From: Yonghaparkia sp. Root332
GTDB taxonomy: Bacteria > Actinomycetota > Actinomycetes > Actinomycetales > Microbacteriaceae
Assembly: GCF_001425665.1 (NCBI RefSeq)
Contig: NZ_LMCX01000001.1
Span: forward strand, 1,051,651-1,115,650
Direction of reading: 5' to 3'
Length of the DNA: 64,000 nt
A program made the translations under genes and the position numbers. The notes under the pieces are model-generated. The model made no database searches. It saw only the letters and a list, made by a program, of their open reading frames with translations, and had not been told where the DNA came from. Positions 1 through 10,873 of this stretch are shown here, in pieces (within the stretch, counting starts at the first letter, position 1; each line of letters begins with the position of its first letter).

Positions 1-189
1 GCCATCGCGGAGGATGCCGTCGCGCTGGTACGCGGGTCGCGGGTCGTCGAGCGGACCGGGCGGCCGGACGAGCCCGATGACGACACCGATGAGCACGATG
101 GCGAGCACCGCCGTCGCGGCGGCGGGGACCCACCAGCGCACGACGCGGCTGAGGTGCGCGCGGTCAGGAAGATCTGCGTCCCGGGTCAC
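1..189 (-). CDS. Partial single-pass membrane protein, N-terminal end only
   Basis: The reading frame starts at a GTG (189) and runs off the left edge, so only the first 63 residues are visible. They comprise a charged N-terminus (about 20 residues), one hydrophobic segment (about residues 24-42, rich in A, V, I and L) and a Pro/Arg/Asp-rich stretch that would lie outside the cytoplasm. A GGGGA-like ribosome site sits just upstream of the GTG. This looks like a membrane-anchored or secreted protein. No family can be named from this fragment, and the bulk of the gene is outside the window. Confidence 0.6.
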   Translation of the reverse strand, partial: MTRDADLPDRAHLSRVVRWWVPAAATAVLAIVLIGVVIGLVRPPGPLDDPRPAYQRDGILRDG

Positions 190-261
190 GTCCCCACGGT
201 AGCCCGATCGTCCTGAACGAGGCCTGTCGTCGGATCGACGCGGGACGAGGGTCGCGCAGGC

Positions 262-274
262 TAGCCTCGAGGCG
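262..274 (+). promoter_or_regulatory. Leaderless -10 element for the 275 gene
   Basis: TAGCCT (262-267) is followed by 7 bases and then the ATG at 275. This TANNNT-to-start spacing puts the predicted transcription start on the start codon. Confidence 0.5.
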
Positions 275-499
275 ATGGATGCCCCCTCGATCGCCGCCGT
301 GGTCGTGCTGCTGCTCGGCGCTCTGTTCAACGCCGTGGCCTGGCCCCGGTTCTACCCGCGGATCGCCTCCGATCCGCGATCGAGGAACGCCGCGGGGCGC
401 CGCACGGCGTTCTTCCGCGTGCACGTCGTGCTCATCGCGCTCGCGCTCGTGATCGCCGTGCTCTCCGTCATCGCGGCCGTCCTGCTGCTCGCCGGCTGA
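275..499 (+). CDS. Small two-helix membrane protein of unknown function
   Basis: This 74-residue protein has two predicted membrane helices, about residues 5-24 and 47-73, joined by a basic loop containing a run of Arg residues. The ATG at 275 sits 7 bases after a TAGCCT hexamer, which favours this start and a leaderless mRNA. I do not recognise the family. The gene is divergent from the membrane protein at the left edge and convergent with the peroxiredoxin-like gene, so it appears to be its own transcription unit. Confidence 0.6.
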   Translation: MDAPSIAAVVVLLLGALFNAVAWPRFYPRIASDPRSRNAAGRRTAFFRVHVVLIALALVIAVLSVIAAVLLLAG

Positions 500-555
500 A
501 GCGACGGTCGCGCCCAGGACCCGATCGTCTCGGAGTCCCGGGCGTCGAGCTCTCG

Positions 556-1224
556 TCAGAGCGCGTCGACGGCGGCGAGGATGTCCGGAGTCTCGGTGCG
601 CTGCGTGTAGTCGGCCTTGATGTCGACGAACGCGATGCGCCGATCGGCGTCCACCACGATCACGGAGGGGTACGGGATAGCCGGCGAGTCGTCGGCGTTG
701 CTGTCCTTCACGGCGAACCCCAGGGCGGTGTGCGCGCGCTGGGCCTCTTCGCTCGGCGCCGTGACGATGCCGAGGGCGCCTGCGAGGGCGTTGCCGGGGT
801 CGGAGACGACCGCGAACCCGAGCTCTCCGTTCTCGACGGCCGATCCGGTGCCCTCCGGCCTCTGGGGACTGATCGCGATGAGTCGCGCGCCGCGCTCCTC
901 GAGCGCCGGGGCGAGCGTCTGCTGGTAGTGCCTGAGCGTGATGTTGCAGAAGGGGCACCAGGCCCCGCGGTAGAAGACGAGAACCGCGACTCCGTCGCCG
1001 AGCAGGTCGTCGAGGTCGTGAGCAGTGCCATCGGCGTCGAGCACCGAGACTCGAGGCAGCGGGGCGCCGACGACAGCGGCCTCCGCCGGTGCCCCCGCGG
1101 CACGGAGGTCGGCCTGCTCGCCCTCGAAGACCGCGGAGAGTTCCGGTCCGATGGCGCCGCTGAAGCCCGGCAGGAACGCGGCGATCTCGTCGGCGATGGT
1201 GGAGGTCGTGGTGTCGGTGGTCAT
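556..1224 (-). CDS. Peroxiredoxin-like (AhpC/TSA) protein
   Basis: This 222-residue thioredoxin-fold protein carries WCPFC (Cys90, Cys93) after the FYRGA strand, as in the AhpC/TSA and Prx-like families that reduce peroxides or act as thiol oxidoreductases. About 50 residues precede the fold, which is longer than a bare peroxiredoxin. The IPYPSVIVVD segment is the usual cis-proline strand. AGGAG lies 6 bases before the ATG at 1224. The vicinal CxxC is more typical of Prx-like/TlpA proteins than of 2-Cys peroxiredoxins, so the exact substrate is open. It has no operon partners. Confidence 0.8.
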   Translation of the reverse strand: MTTDTTTSTIADEIAAFLPGFSGAIGPELSAVFEGEQADLRAAGAPAEAAVVGAPLPRVSVLDADGTAHDLDDLLGDGVAVLVFYRGAWCPFCNITLRHYQQTLAPALEERGARLIAISPQRPEGTGSAVENGELGFAVVSDPGNALAGALGIVTAPSEEAQRAHTALGFAVKDSNADDSPAIPYPSVIVVDADRRIAFVDIKADYTQRTETPDILAAVDAL

Positions 1225-1429
1225 GCTCGCTCCTGTCGATAGCGGTTGCGCCCCGGGCGTCGATCGGAGAGGCGGGTGGACGAGACGCTACGTGCGCTTC
1301 GGAGCGGGATCCAGGCGGGGCGTTACGCGCCGTCATCCGGCGTCACAGATCGTCATGCTGCAGGCGCTCGCGTCGCGAGGGCGGGCCTCATCATCGAGCG
1401 GCTTCGCGCCGCGCCGCTCTCGCAGCCGG

Positions 1430-1984
1430 TCAGGCGCGCTCGTACGTCACCTGCACCATGCCGTTCTCGAAGCGGCGTTCGCGCACGAGCCGCAGGTCGA
1501 GGCGGACGTCATCGGGGAGGGCGCGGATGCCGCCGCCGACGACCGCGGGGCAGATGAGCAGCTGCACGACGTCGACGAGACCGAGCCTGAAGGCCAGGGC
1601 CGCGAGAGTCGGACCCTCGATCGTCACGTCCCCGGCCGCGGAGTCGAGCGCGCGGGCGATCGACTCCGCGGTGAGCTCGCGCTCGAGCCGGGTCCGGGTG
1701 GTGACGACGCCGTCGAGGGTGCGCGAGAAGACGACCTTCTCCGCGCGCTGCCAGATTTCGGCGAACCGGACCATCTCGGGGGTGTCCGCCCATGCCGGCT
1801 CGGTCTCCCAGCCCGACATCGTCTCGTACATGCGGCGTCCGTAGAGGAAGGTGCTGACCGAGCCCATGTCGTCGTTGATCGCGGTGACGACCTCCTCGCT
1901 CGGGAAGGCCCACTCGAACCCTCCGTCGGCATCGGAGTTGTAGCCGTCGAGCGAGCAGGCGACCGAGTACACGAGGCGCGACAT
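1430..1984 (-). CDS. Dihydrofolate reductase family protein (RibD C-terminal-like)
   Basis: This 184-residue protein begins with MSRLVYSVACSLDGY and contains FLYGRRMYETM, VVFSRTL and the VVGGG turn. This is the RibD C-terminal/DHFR-like fold common in actinobacteria, which binds NADPH. The true substrate of these small proteins is usually unknown, and this is not evidently the folate enzyme. I chose ATG 1984 because it aligns with the family start and lies 6 bases after TACCGT, a leaderless arrangement. The open frame upstream of it is only the antisense of the UvrA-like gene. It is divergent from that gene with 51 bp between the starts. Confidence 0.82.
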   Translation of the reverse strand: MSRLVYSVACSLDGYNSDADGGFEWAFPSEEVVTAINDDMGSVSTFLYGRRMYETMSGWETEPAWADTPEMVRFAEIWQRAEKVVFSRTLDGVVTTRTRLERELTAESIARALDSAAGDVTIEGPTLAALAFRLGLVDVVQLLICPAVVGGGIRALPDDVRLDLRLVRERRFENGMVQVTYERA

Positions 1985-1996
1985 GGGCACACGGTA
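1985..1996 (-). promoter_or_regulatory. Leaderless -10 element for the DHFR-family gene
   Basis: On the minus strand TACCGT (1996-1991) is followed by 6 bases and the ATG at 1984. Confidence 0.45.
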
Positions 1997-2023
1997 CCCC
2001 TGCCCCGTGCCGGCGTGCAGGAC

Positions 2024-2035
2024 TACGCTCGCGCC
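2024..2035 (+). promoter_or_regulatory. Leaderless -10 element for the UvrA-like gene
   Basis: TACGCT (2024-2029) is followed by 6 bases and the ATG at 2036. This decides the start within a frame that stays open for about 1 kb upstream. Confidence 0.5.
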
Positions 2036-4408
<2,373 letters not shown>

Positions 4409-4564
4409 CGACGCGCACCGGAGACCGCGCGGCGTTCTCATTTCCGAAAGATCCGCCGTTCCTTCACGCTGTTCAGCCAGAATGAACGCCCAGAAGTGCG
4501 CTCGGCGTGGATACAGTTCGTCAACACCACCGTGCTTTACGAGCACATCGACCGAGGGAGCTGC

Positions 4565-5737
4565 ATGGACATCGCCGTCCGCCGCGAACCGATCGAGGGG
4601 GAGCGCCGCGTAGCGGCCACACCCGCCTCGACGGCGCAGTATCTGAAGAACGGGCTCACCGTCACGATCGAGCGAGGGGCCGGCGAGGCCTCAGGCTACG
4701 CCGACGCCGACTACGAGGCCGCGGGCGCGACGCTCGTCGACGCGGTCGACCTGGGCCGCGTCGAGGTCCTCGCCCACGTGCGCCCGCTCGACGCCGCGAC
4801 GATCGGAGCGCTGCCGAGCGGCGCGGTCACGGTCGGATTCGGATCGCCCGCCTCCGAGCTCGAGGGTGTCGCCGCGCTCGCCGCGCAGGGCGTCACCGCC
4901 TTCTCGCTCGAGCTCATCCCGCGCATCTCGCGCGCCCAGTCGATGGACGCCCTCACCTCTCAGTCGCTCATCGCGGGCTACCGCTGCGTGCTCGAGGCCG
5001 GCATGCGCTTCCCGCGCTTCTTCCCGCTCTACATGACCGCCGCCGGCACGATCCCGCCCGCGCGCGTGCTCGTGCTCGGTGCCGGCGTCGCGGGCCTGCA
5101 GGCCATCGCGACCGCGAAGCGCCTCGGCGCCAAGGTTTCGGCGTACGACGTGCGCTCGGCCTCCGCCGATGAGGTCCGCTCGATGGGCGGCACGTTCATC
5201 CACCTCGACCTCGACGCCGCGGCCGACGCCGCGGGCGGCTACGCCAAGGAGCTCGCCGCCGACCGCGCCGACCGCCAGCGCGAGCTGCTCGCCCCGCACG
5301 TCGCCGACGCCGACGTCATCATCACGACCGCGGCCATCCCCGGCCGGCCGGCGCCGCGCCTCATCACGGCGTCGATGCTGCAGGGCATGAAGCCCGGCTC
5401 GGTCATCGTCGACCTCGCCGCCGAGACCGGCGGCAACGTCGAGGGCGCCGTCGCGGGCGAGGATGTCCGCGTCGAGGTCCCCGGCGGGTTCGTCACGATC
5501 GTGGGCATGAAGGACGCCCCCTCGACCATGGCCTTCGACGCGAGCCGCCTGCTCGCCCAGAACATCGCCAACCTCATCGGCCTCATGACCGTCGAGGGCG
5601 CCATCGCGCCCGACTTCGACGACGAGGTCGTCGCGGGCGCCTGCCTCGCCCACGCGGGCGAGGTCCGCCACGAGCCCACGGCCGCCGCGATCGCGGCCGC
5701 CGCCACCTCCTCGACCGGAACGACGGGAGCGCACTGA
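4565..5737 (+). CDS. pntAA: NAD(P) transhydrogenase subunit alpha part 1 (NAD-binding)
   Basis: This 390-residue soluble dI subunit of proton-translocating transhydrogenase binds NAD(H) and passes hydride to NADP at the membrane complex. It shows the alanine dehydrogenase/PNT fold, an N-terminal REPIEGERRVA stretch and the Rossmann GAGVAGLQA motif near residue 172. ATG 4565 is preceded by GAGGGAG at good spacing. The frame opens at 4496 but the upstream codons look non-coding. Its TGA overlaps the next ATG by one base. This is the split (pntAA/pntAB) form usual in actinobacteria. Confidence 0.93.
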   Translation: MDIAVRREPIEGERRVAATPASTAQYLKNGLTVTIERGAGEASGYADADYEAAGATLVDAVDLGRVEVLAHVRPLDAATIGALPSGAVTVGFGSPASELEGVAALAAQGVTAFSLELIPRISRAQSMDALTSQSLIAGYRCVLEAGMRFPRFFPLYMTAAGTIPPARVLVLGAGVAGLQAIATAKRLGAKVSAYDVRSASADEVRSMGGTFIHLDLDAAADAAGGYAKELAADRADRQRELLAPHVADADVIITTAAIPGRPAPRLITASMLQGMKPGSVIVDLAAETGGNVEGAVAGEDVRVEVPGGFVTIVGMKDAPSTMAFDASRLLAQNIANLIGLMTVEGAIAPDFDDEVVAGACLAHAGEVRHEPTAAAIAAAATSSTGTTGAH

Positions 5738-6051
5738 TGGACCCCATCACCCTGCTGACCTTCTTCGTGCTCTCGGTCTTCGTCGGCTTCGAAGTCGTCT
5801 CGAAGGTCTCGAGCACCCTGCACACGCCCCTCATGTCGGGCGCCAACGCCATTCACGGCATCATCCTCGTCGGGGCGATCATCGTCGCCGGCCAGGCCGA
5901 GAACGTCGGCCTGCTGATCGTCGCGCTCATCGCCGTCCTGCTCGCGACGGTCAACCTCGTCGGCGGCTTCGTCGTCACCGACCGCATGCTCGAGATGTTC
6001 GGCGGGCGCAAGCAGCCTGCCAAGGCGACCACCGAGGAGGGCGCGCGATGA
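5737..6051 (+). CDS. pntAB: NAD(P) transhydrogenase subunit alpha part 2 (membrane)
   Basis: This 104-residue membrane subunit has three to four hydrophobic helices and the family stretch HTPLMSGANAIHGI in helix 2. It forms part of the proton channel of the transhydrogenase with PntB. It overlaps pntAA by one base and pntB by four (ATGA), so the three are translationally coupled. Confidence 0.93.
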   Translation: MDPITLLTFFVLSVFVGFEVVSKVSSTLHTPLMSGANAIHGIILVGAIIVAGQAENVGLLIVALIAVLLATVNLVGGFVVTDRMLEMFGGRKQPAKATTEEGAR

Positions 6052-7421
6052 GCATCCTCTCGATCGAAGCCACGGCGCTGCTCTACCTGATCGCCGCGGT
6101 CTGCTTCATCCTCGCCCTCAAGGGCCTCAGCTCGCCGAAGTCGGCGCGCCGCGGCAACCTCATCGGCGCCGCCGGTGCGGTCATCGCGCTCGTCACGGTG
6201 TTCCTGTCGACCGAGCTGGACAACGTCGCGCTCATCATCGCGACGATCCTCGTCGGCTCGGCGATCGCCGCCCCGATCTCGCGCCGCGTCGCCATGACGC
6301 AGATGCCGCAGCTCGTCGCGCTGTTCAACGGCGTCGGCGGCGGTGCGGCGGCGCTCGTCGCGCTGCTCGAGCTCACGCACGTCGAGGGCATCGGCGCGGT
6401 CATCGCGGTCGCCTTCACCGTGCTCGTCGGCGCGGTGTCGTTCTCAGGCTCGGTCATCACGTTCGCGAAGCTCCAGGAGCTCATGCCGACGCGGCCGATC
6501 GTCTTCCCCGGCGGCCCGGTCGTCATGGCGATCGTCGCGATCGCCTCGCTCGCCGCGGCCGTCTGGCTCGTCGTGACGAGCGACCCGACGGCGGCGTACG
6601 TGCTGCTCGCGCTCGGCCTCGCGCTCGGTGTGCTGTTCGTGCTGCCGGTCGGCGGCGCCGACGTGCCGATCGTCATCTCGCTGCTCAACGCCTTCACGGG
6701 CCTGACGGTCGCAGCGTCGGGCCTCGTGCTCGGCAACACGCTCCTGCTCGTCGCCGGCACGCTCGTCGGCGCCTCGGGCACGATCCTGACCCGTGCCATG
6801 GCCTCGGCGATGGGGCGCAGCGTCGCGGGCATCCTGTTCGGGGCCTTCAAAGGCGGTTCGACGGCGGGCTCCACGGTCGCCTCCGACCGCCCGGTGCGCT
6901 CCTCCAGCGCGGAGGACGTCGCGATCCTGCTGGGCTACGCGCAGCGCGTCATCGTCGTGCCCGGCTACGGCCTCGCGGTCGCCCAGGCGCAGCACACGAT
7001 GGCCGAGCTCGCGACGACGCTCGAGGCGAAGGGCATCGAGGTCGTCTTCGGCATCCACCCCGTCGCGGGCCGCATGCCCGGGCACATGAACGTGCTGCTC
7101 GCCGAGGCGAACGTGCCGTACGAGGTGCTGCAGGAGATGGACGAGGTCAACCCGCAGTTCAAGACGGCCGACGTCGCCCTCGTGGTCGGCGCCAACGACG
7201 TCGTGAATCCCGCGGCGAAGTCCAGCCCCGGGTCGCCGATCTACGGGATGCCCATCCTCGACGTCGCCTCGGCCCGCCAGGTCGTCTTCCTCAAGCGCTC
7301 CATGCGCCCCGGATTCGCCGGCATCGAGAACGACCTCCTGTTCGAGCCGCAGACGACCCTGCTGTTCGGCGACGCGAAGGAATCGCTCACGAAGGTGCTC
7401 GGAGCGGTGAAGGCGCTGTAG
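6048..7421 (+). CDS. pntB: NAD(P) transhydrogenase subunit beta
   Basis: This 457-residue subunit completes the enzyme that uses the proton gradient to make NADPH from NADH and NADP. The N-terminal two thirds is a string of membrane helices. The C-terminal dIII domain carries the NADP-binding GYGLAVAQAQ (about residue 305) and VVGANDVVNPAA (about 380) motifs. It starts in an ATGA overlap with pntAB. A strong hairpin 28 bp downstream probably ends the operon. Confidence 0.95.
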   Translation: MSILSIEATALLYLIAAVCFILALKGLSSPKSARRGNLIGAAGAVIALVTVFLSTELDNVALIIATILVGSAIAAPISRRVAMTQMPQLVALFNGVGGGAAALVALLELTHVEGIGAVIAVAFTVLVGAVSFSGSVITFAKLQELMPTRPIVFPGGPVVMAIVAIASLAAAVWLVVTSDPTAAYVLLALGLALGVLFVLPVGGADVPIVISLLNAFTGLTVAASGLVLGNTLLLVAGTLVGASGTILTRAMASAMGRSVAGILFGAFKGGSTAGSTVASDRPVRSSSAEDVAILLGYAQRVIVVPGYGLAVAQAQHTMAELATTLEAKGIEVVFGIHPVAGRMPGHMNVLLAEANVPYEVLQEMDEVNPQFKTADVALVVGANDVVNPAAKSSPGSPIYGMPILDVASARQVVFLKRSMRPGFAGIENDLLFEPQTTLLFGDAKESLTKVLGAVKAL

Positions 7422-7449
7422 CGCCGCATCGCACGTTCACCCGCAGACG

Positions 7450-7493
7450 GACGACGCGCGGGGCTTCCGGTGGTAGGAGCCCCGCGCGTCGTC
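7450..7493. terminator. Perfect 16-bp hairpin between convergent pntB and luxR-type gene
   Basis: Arm GACGACGCGCGGGGCT (7450-7465) pairs without mismatch with 7478-7493 across a 12-base loop. No T-run follows on either strand, as is usual in high-GC actinobacteria. It sits midway between two convergent genes and can serve both directions. Confidence 0.75.
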
Positions 7494-7506
7494 GCATCCG
7501 AGCGAG

Positions 7507-8247
7507 TCAGAGCGACGGCTGCTCGCGCGGGGCGAGGATGCCCGCGCGCTCGGCGGCCGCCACGGCCTCGCGCCGCGACTCGACCCCGAGCGCGTCGAAG
7601 ATGCGCATGATGTCATGACCGATCGTCGACGTGCCGAAGTTCATCGCGCGGGCGATCTGGCCGTTCGTGCGGCCCTGCTGCATGTGCCCGAGGATCTCGC
7701 GCTGCCGGGCGCTCAGTGGAGCGCTCCGGCGTTGGCGGTCGCGCGGCGCGACGGGGGCGGGGTCATCGCTCGAAATCGTCGCCGACACCAGATCGGCCAC
7801 GGCGCTCCAGAACACGCGGTTCTCCTCATGGCGGGGCGCGGCATCCATGAGGATCGCCATGCCGCCGATCGTGGCCCCACGGAACAGCAGCGGAGTGAGG
7901 AGCATGTGCCTGCCCCGAAGCTCGAGAGGACCGATCGCGGGGTATCTGTCGACCAGGTCATCGAGAGTCCCCTCGATGGCGACGCCGCGACGCACCGCAT
8001 CGGGTAGCGGGTAATCGTCGTCCAGCAGATAGCGGGGGCCGTCGCGCAGCGCGCCAGCAGGAAACCCGTACATCGTGCGCATGTCCAGATAGCCCTGACC
8101 GTCGACGATCCCGACCCCTGCAGCCCGAGCCTCGAAGGGTCGCAGCACTTGGAGGACGAGCGAGCACGCGAACGACGCGCGGTCGGGTCGGTTCGCGCAG
8201 ATGCGCGCCAGCTCGGCGAGGCAGTCGAGGAGGTCGCTCTCCCTCAT
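7507..8247 (-). CDS. LuxR-type helix-turn-helix transcriptional regulator
   Basis: This 246-residue protein has a C-terminal LuxR HTH of about 60 residues (LSARQREILGHMQQG onward, about 176-236), including the typical NGQIARAM and STIGHDI helices. The N-terminal 160 residues look like a GAF/PAS-type sensory domain, and there is no receiver aspartate pattern, so it probably responds to a ligand rather than a kinase. The target is unknown. It is convergent with pntB and divergent from sufS across a 250-bp gap of comparatively low GC. The ATG at 8247 lacks a clear ribosome site, so the start is moderately sure. Confidence 0.75.
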   Translation of the reverse strand: MRESDLLDCLAELARICANRPDRASFACSLVLQVLRPFEARAAGVGIVDGQGYLDMRTMYGFPAGALRDGPRYLLDDDYPLPDAVRRGVAIEGTLDDLVDRYPAIGPLELRGRHMLLTPLLFRGATIGGMAILMDAAPRHEENRVFWSAVADLVSATISSDDPAPVAPRDRQRRSAPLSARQREILGHMQQGRTNGQIARAMNFGTSTIGHDIMRIFDALGVESRREAVAAAERAGILAPREQPSL

Positions 8248-8485
8248 CGGGTCGGGAGGTGCAAGGTCGCGGGGAGGGGGGCGGGGCCGACGCAGGCGGC
8301 TCTCGTCATGGATCGTCTCTCAAGGTGTTCGGGGCGGTGCTGTCCGCCGGTGCATCCTTGTCATCCGAGCATATGGAATGTTCCGTCGGTAGGGATTGAC
8401 GAAATCGCTCGGATAGGGCATGCAGCGAACACGCTACCGACCTCGGCGGAGTCGCCCCGCGCAGCGGCTCCCCGGCGGCACGGCC

Positions 8486-8497
8486 TACCCTGGAGGG
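8486..8497 (+). promoter_or_regulatory. Leaderless -10 element for sufS
   Basis: TACCCT (8486-8491) is followed by 6 bases and GTG 8498. The GGAGGG in the spacer touches the GTG and is too close to act as a ribosome site, which favours a leaderless mRNA. Confidence 0.5.
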
Positions 8498-9820
8498 GTG
8501 CTCGCCGCCCCGCTGACCTCCGCCGAGATCGAGGGGATCCGCGCGCGGTTCCCGATCCTCCGTCGCGAGGTCAACGGGCATCCCCTCGTCTACCTCGACT
8601 CGGCGGCCACCGCGCAGAAGCCCGACTCGGTGATCGACGCCGAGAGCGACTTCCTGCGCACCTCGAACGCGGCCGTCAATCGCGGAGCGCACTCCCTCGC
8701 CGGCGAGGCCACCGAGGCGTACGAGGATGCCCGGGGCGCGATCGCGCGCTTCCTCGGCGTCGACGACGACGAGATCGTGTTCACGAGCCACGCCACCGAG
8801 GCGCTCAACCTCGTCGCGTACTCGCTCGGCACGGCGAGCATCGGCGCGTCGAGCCCGGGCCGCGGCGCCGGATCTCACCCCGGTGCGGCACCCTTCGCCC
8901 TGCGCGAGGGCGACGAGATCGTCGTCACCGAGCTCGAGCACCACGCGAACCTCATCCCGTGGCAGGAGCTCGCGGCGCGCACCGGCGCGACGCTGCGGTA
9001 CATCCCCGCGCTCGACCACGGCGGGCTCGACCCCGAGGCCGCCGCGCGCATCATCGGCGAGCGCACGCGCGTGCTCGCCGTCACCCACGTCTCGAACGTC
9101 ACGGGAGGCGTCACCCCGCTCGACCGGCTGGTGCCGCTCGCCCGCGCGGTCGGCGCGCTCGTCGTGCTCGACGCGTGCCAGTCGGCGCCGCACCTGCCCT
9201 TGCGCCCGCGCGAGCTCGACGTCGACATCGCCGTCTTCAGCGGCCACAAGCTCTACGGGCCGACCGGCATCGGCGTGCTCTACGGCCGCGCCGAGCTGCT
9301 GGACGCGCTGCCCCCGTTCCTCTACGGCGGGTCGATGATCACGACCGTCACGATGGAGCGCGCCGAGTACCTGCCCGCGCCCCACCGCTTCGAGCCGGGG
9401 ACGCCCCGGCTCTCGCAGGCCGTCGGGCTCGCCGCGGCGATCCGCTTCGTCGAGGAGGTCGGGATGGAGCGCATCGCGGCGACCGAGCACGTGCTCGCCG
9501 CGCGTCTGCTCGACGGCCTCGCCCGCGTGCCCGGCGTGCGCATCCTCGGCGCCGACAACCCCGCGCCGCGCGTCGCCCTCGCCTCGATCGTCGTCGACGG
9601 CGTGCACGCGCACGATGCGGGCCAGGTGCTCGACGACCGCGGCATCGCGGCCCGCGTCGGCCACCACTGCGCGCAGCCGCTGCACCGGCGCTTCGGCGTG
9701 AGCGCGAGCCTGCGGCTGAGCGCGGGCATCCACACGACGGAGGACGAGCTCGATCGCGCGATCGACGCAGTGGCGGGCATCCGCCCGTTCTTCGGTCTCG
9801 GCGAGGGGGCGGGAGCATGA
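8498..9820 (+). CDS. sufS: Cysteine desulfurase, SufS type
   Basis: This 440-residue PLP enzyme takes sulfur from cysteine for Fe-S cluster assembly. The PLP lysine is in SGHKLYGPTG (about Lys251) and the persulfide cysteine in GHHCAQPL (about Cys391), followed by the usual FG-S-S-R-S tail. A Gly/Ser/Pro-rich insertion (about residues 119-137) precedes EIVVTELEHHAN. I prefer GTG 8498 over the longer frame because the fold begins at once and a TACCCT element lies 6 bases upstream. It overlaps sufU by ATGA. No sufB, C or D is adjacent. Confidence 0.9.
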   Translation: MLAAPLTSAEIEGIRARFPILRREVNGHPLVYLDSAATAQKPDSVIDAESDFLRTSNAAVNRGAHSLAGEATEAYEDARGAIARFLGVDDDEIVFTSHATEALNLVAYSLGTASIGASSPGRGAGSHPGAAPFALREGDEIVVTELEHHANLIPWQELAARTGATLRYIPALDHGGLDPEAAARIIGERTRVLAVTHVSNVTGGVTPLDRLVPLARAVGALVVLDACQSAPHLPLRPRELDVDIAVFSGHKLYGPTGIGVLYGRAELLDALPPFLYGGSMITTVTMERAEYLPAPHRFEPGTPRLSQAVGLAAAIRFVEEVGMERIAATEHVLAARLLDGLARVPGVRILGADNPAPRVALASIVVDGVHAHDAGQVLDDRGIAARVGHHCAQPLHRRFGVSASLRLSAGIHTTEDELDRAIDAVAGIRPFFGLGEGAGA

Positions 9821-10287
9821 GCGGTCTCGAGCAGCTGTACCAGCAGATCATCATGGATCACGCGAAGCACCCGCACGGCACCGACCTCGCCGCGGGCGAG
9901 AAGACGAGCCACCAGCGGAACCCCGTCTGCGGCGACGAGGTGACGCTCGCCCTACGGTGGGATGCCGCGGGCGATCGCATCGCGGACGTCGCGTGGGAGG
10001 GGAGCGGGTGCTCGATCTCGCAGGCGAGCGCCTCGCTCCTGGCGACCCTCGCGGAGGAGAGCGCCGCCGAGGGCGCGGCGTGGACGCCGGAGGAGCTCAC
10101 GGCGCTCATCGCGGAGTTCCGCGAGGCGCTCCGCTCGCGCGGGGCGATCGCCCTCGACGAGGAGCGCTTCGGCGACGCGGCGGCGCTCAGCGGCGTCTCG
10201 AAGTACGTCGCGCGCGTGAAGTGCGCGATGCTCGCGTGGGTCGCGGCGGAGGACCTGCTCGTGCGGCGCGCGGGCGAGGGCCGCTAG
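9817..10287 (+). CDS. sufU: SufU zinc-dependent sulfur transfer protein
   Basis: This 156-residue IscU-like protein takes the persulfide from SufS. The three conserved cysteines are visible at Cys38 (PVCGDE), Cys65 (GSGCSIS) and Cys136 (RVKCAML), with Asp40 in ligand position. About 20 residues separate the second and third cysteine regions (ESAAEG onward), the insertion that marks SufU rather than IscU. It is coupled to sufS by a 4-base overlap. Confidence 0.92.
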   Translation: MSGLEQLYQQIIMDHAKHPHGTDLAAGEKTSHQRNPVCGDEVTLALRWDAAGDRIADVAWEGSGCSISQASASLLATLAEESAAEGAAWTPEELTALIAEFREALRSRGAIALDEERFGDAAALSGVSKYVARVKCAMLAWVAAEDLLVRRAGEGR

Positions 10288-10294
10288 GCGCGGC

Positions 10295-10738
10295 TCAGCC
10301 CTCGACGGCCTCGAGCACCCAGATCGGGATGCGCCGCTCCGTCTTCTTCTGGTACTCGGCGTAGTCGGGCCAGACGGCGCAGGCGCGCTCCCACCACAGC
10401 GCCCGCTCGGGGCCCTCGGCGAGCTCGCGGGCCCGGTAGTCGCGCTTCTCGGCCATGTCCTGCAGCTCGCACAGCGGGTGCGCGACGAGGTTGCCGTGCC
10501 AGGCGGGATGCTCGGGGGCTCCGCCCTTCGACGCGACGACGAGGTAGTCGCCCTTGTGCTCGACGCGCATGAGCGCGGTCTTGCGCAGCTTGCCGGTCGA
10601 CGCGCCGAGCGTGGTCAGGACGATGATGGGCCGGCCGCGGAGGTCGTTGCCCTCCAGGCCGTTCGTGCGCTCGTAGAGCTCCGCCTGCTCGCGGGCCCAC
10701 TCGGACGTGCTGGGTGCGTACTCTCCGGTCAGCGGCAT
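10295..10738 (-). CDS. Deazaflavin (F420)-dependent nitroreductase family protein
   Basis: This 147-residue protein contains the Ddn-family pattern of [16 protein letters not shown], the RKTALMRVE strand and a [14 protein letters not shown] loop. The family binds coenzyme F420 or related deazaflavins and reduces varied substrates. The native substrate is unknown. It ends 8 bp from the sufU stop (convergent). The ATG at 10738 lies 6 bases after TAGCCT on the minus strand, so a leaderless mRNA is likely. Confidence 0.88.
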   Translation of the reverse strand: MPLTGEYAPSTSEWAREQAELYERTNGLEGNDLRGRPIIVLTTLGASTGKLRKTALMRVEHKGDYLVVASKGGAPEHPAWHGNLVAHPLCELQDMAEKRDYRARELAEGPERALWWERACAVWPDYAEYQKKTERRIPIWVLEAVEG

Positions 10739-10750
10739 GACTCGAGGCTA
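10739..10750 (-). promoter_or_regulatory. Leaderless -10 element for the deazaflavin reductase gene
   Basis: On the minus strand TAGCCT (10750-10745) precedes the ATG at 10738 with a 6-base spacer. Confidence 0.5.
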
Positions 10751-10800
10751 ACGCCGACGGACGCCTCTTGGCGTGTCGCGTGCGCGAGGCGTACTGTCGG

Positions 10801-10822
10801 CACTCGAACGTATGTTCGAGTG
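10801..10822. promoter_or_regulatory. LexA (SOS) box
   Basis: This is a 22-bp dyad with 9-bp perfect arms, CACTCGAAC and GTTCGAGTG, around GTAT. The core CGAACGTATGTTCG (10805-10818) matches the gram-positive/mycobacterial LexA consensus CGAACRNRYGTTCG at every position. A TATGTT hexamer (10811-10816) inside it could be the -10 element, so LexA binding would block the promoter of the DUF6504 gene at 10874. Confidence 0.85.
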
Positions 10823-10873
10823 ATCCCATCAGTCGCGCGGGCCGGAGCGCACGAGCCGATGAAGGAGGCAGCC

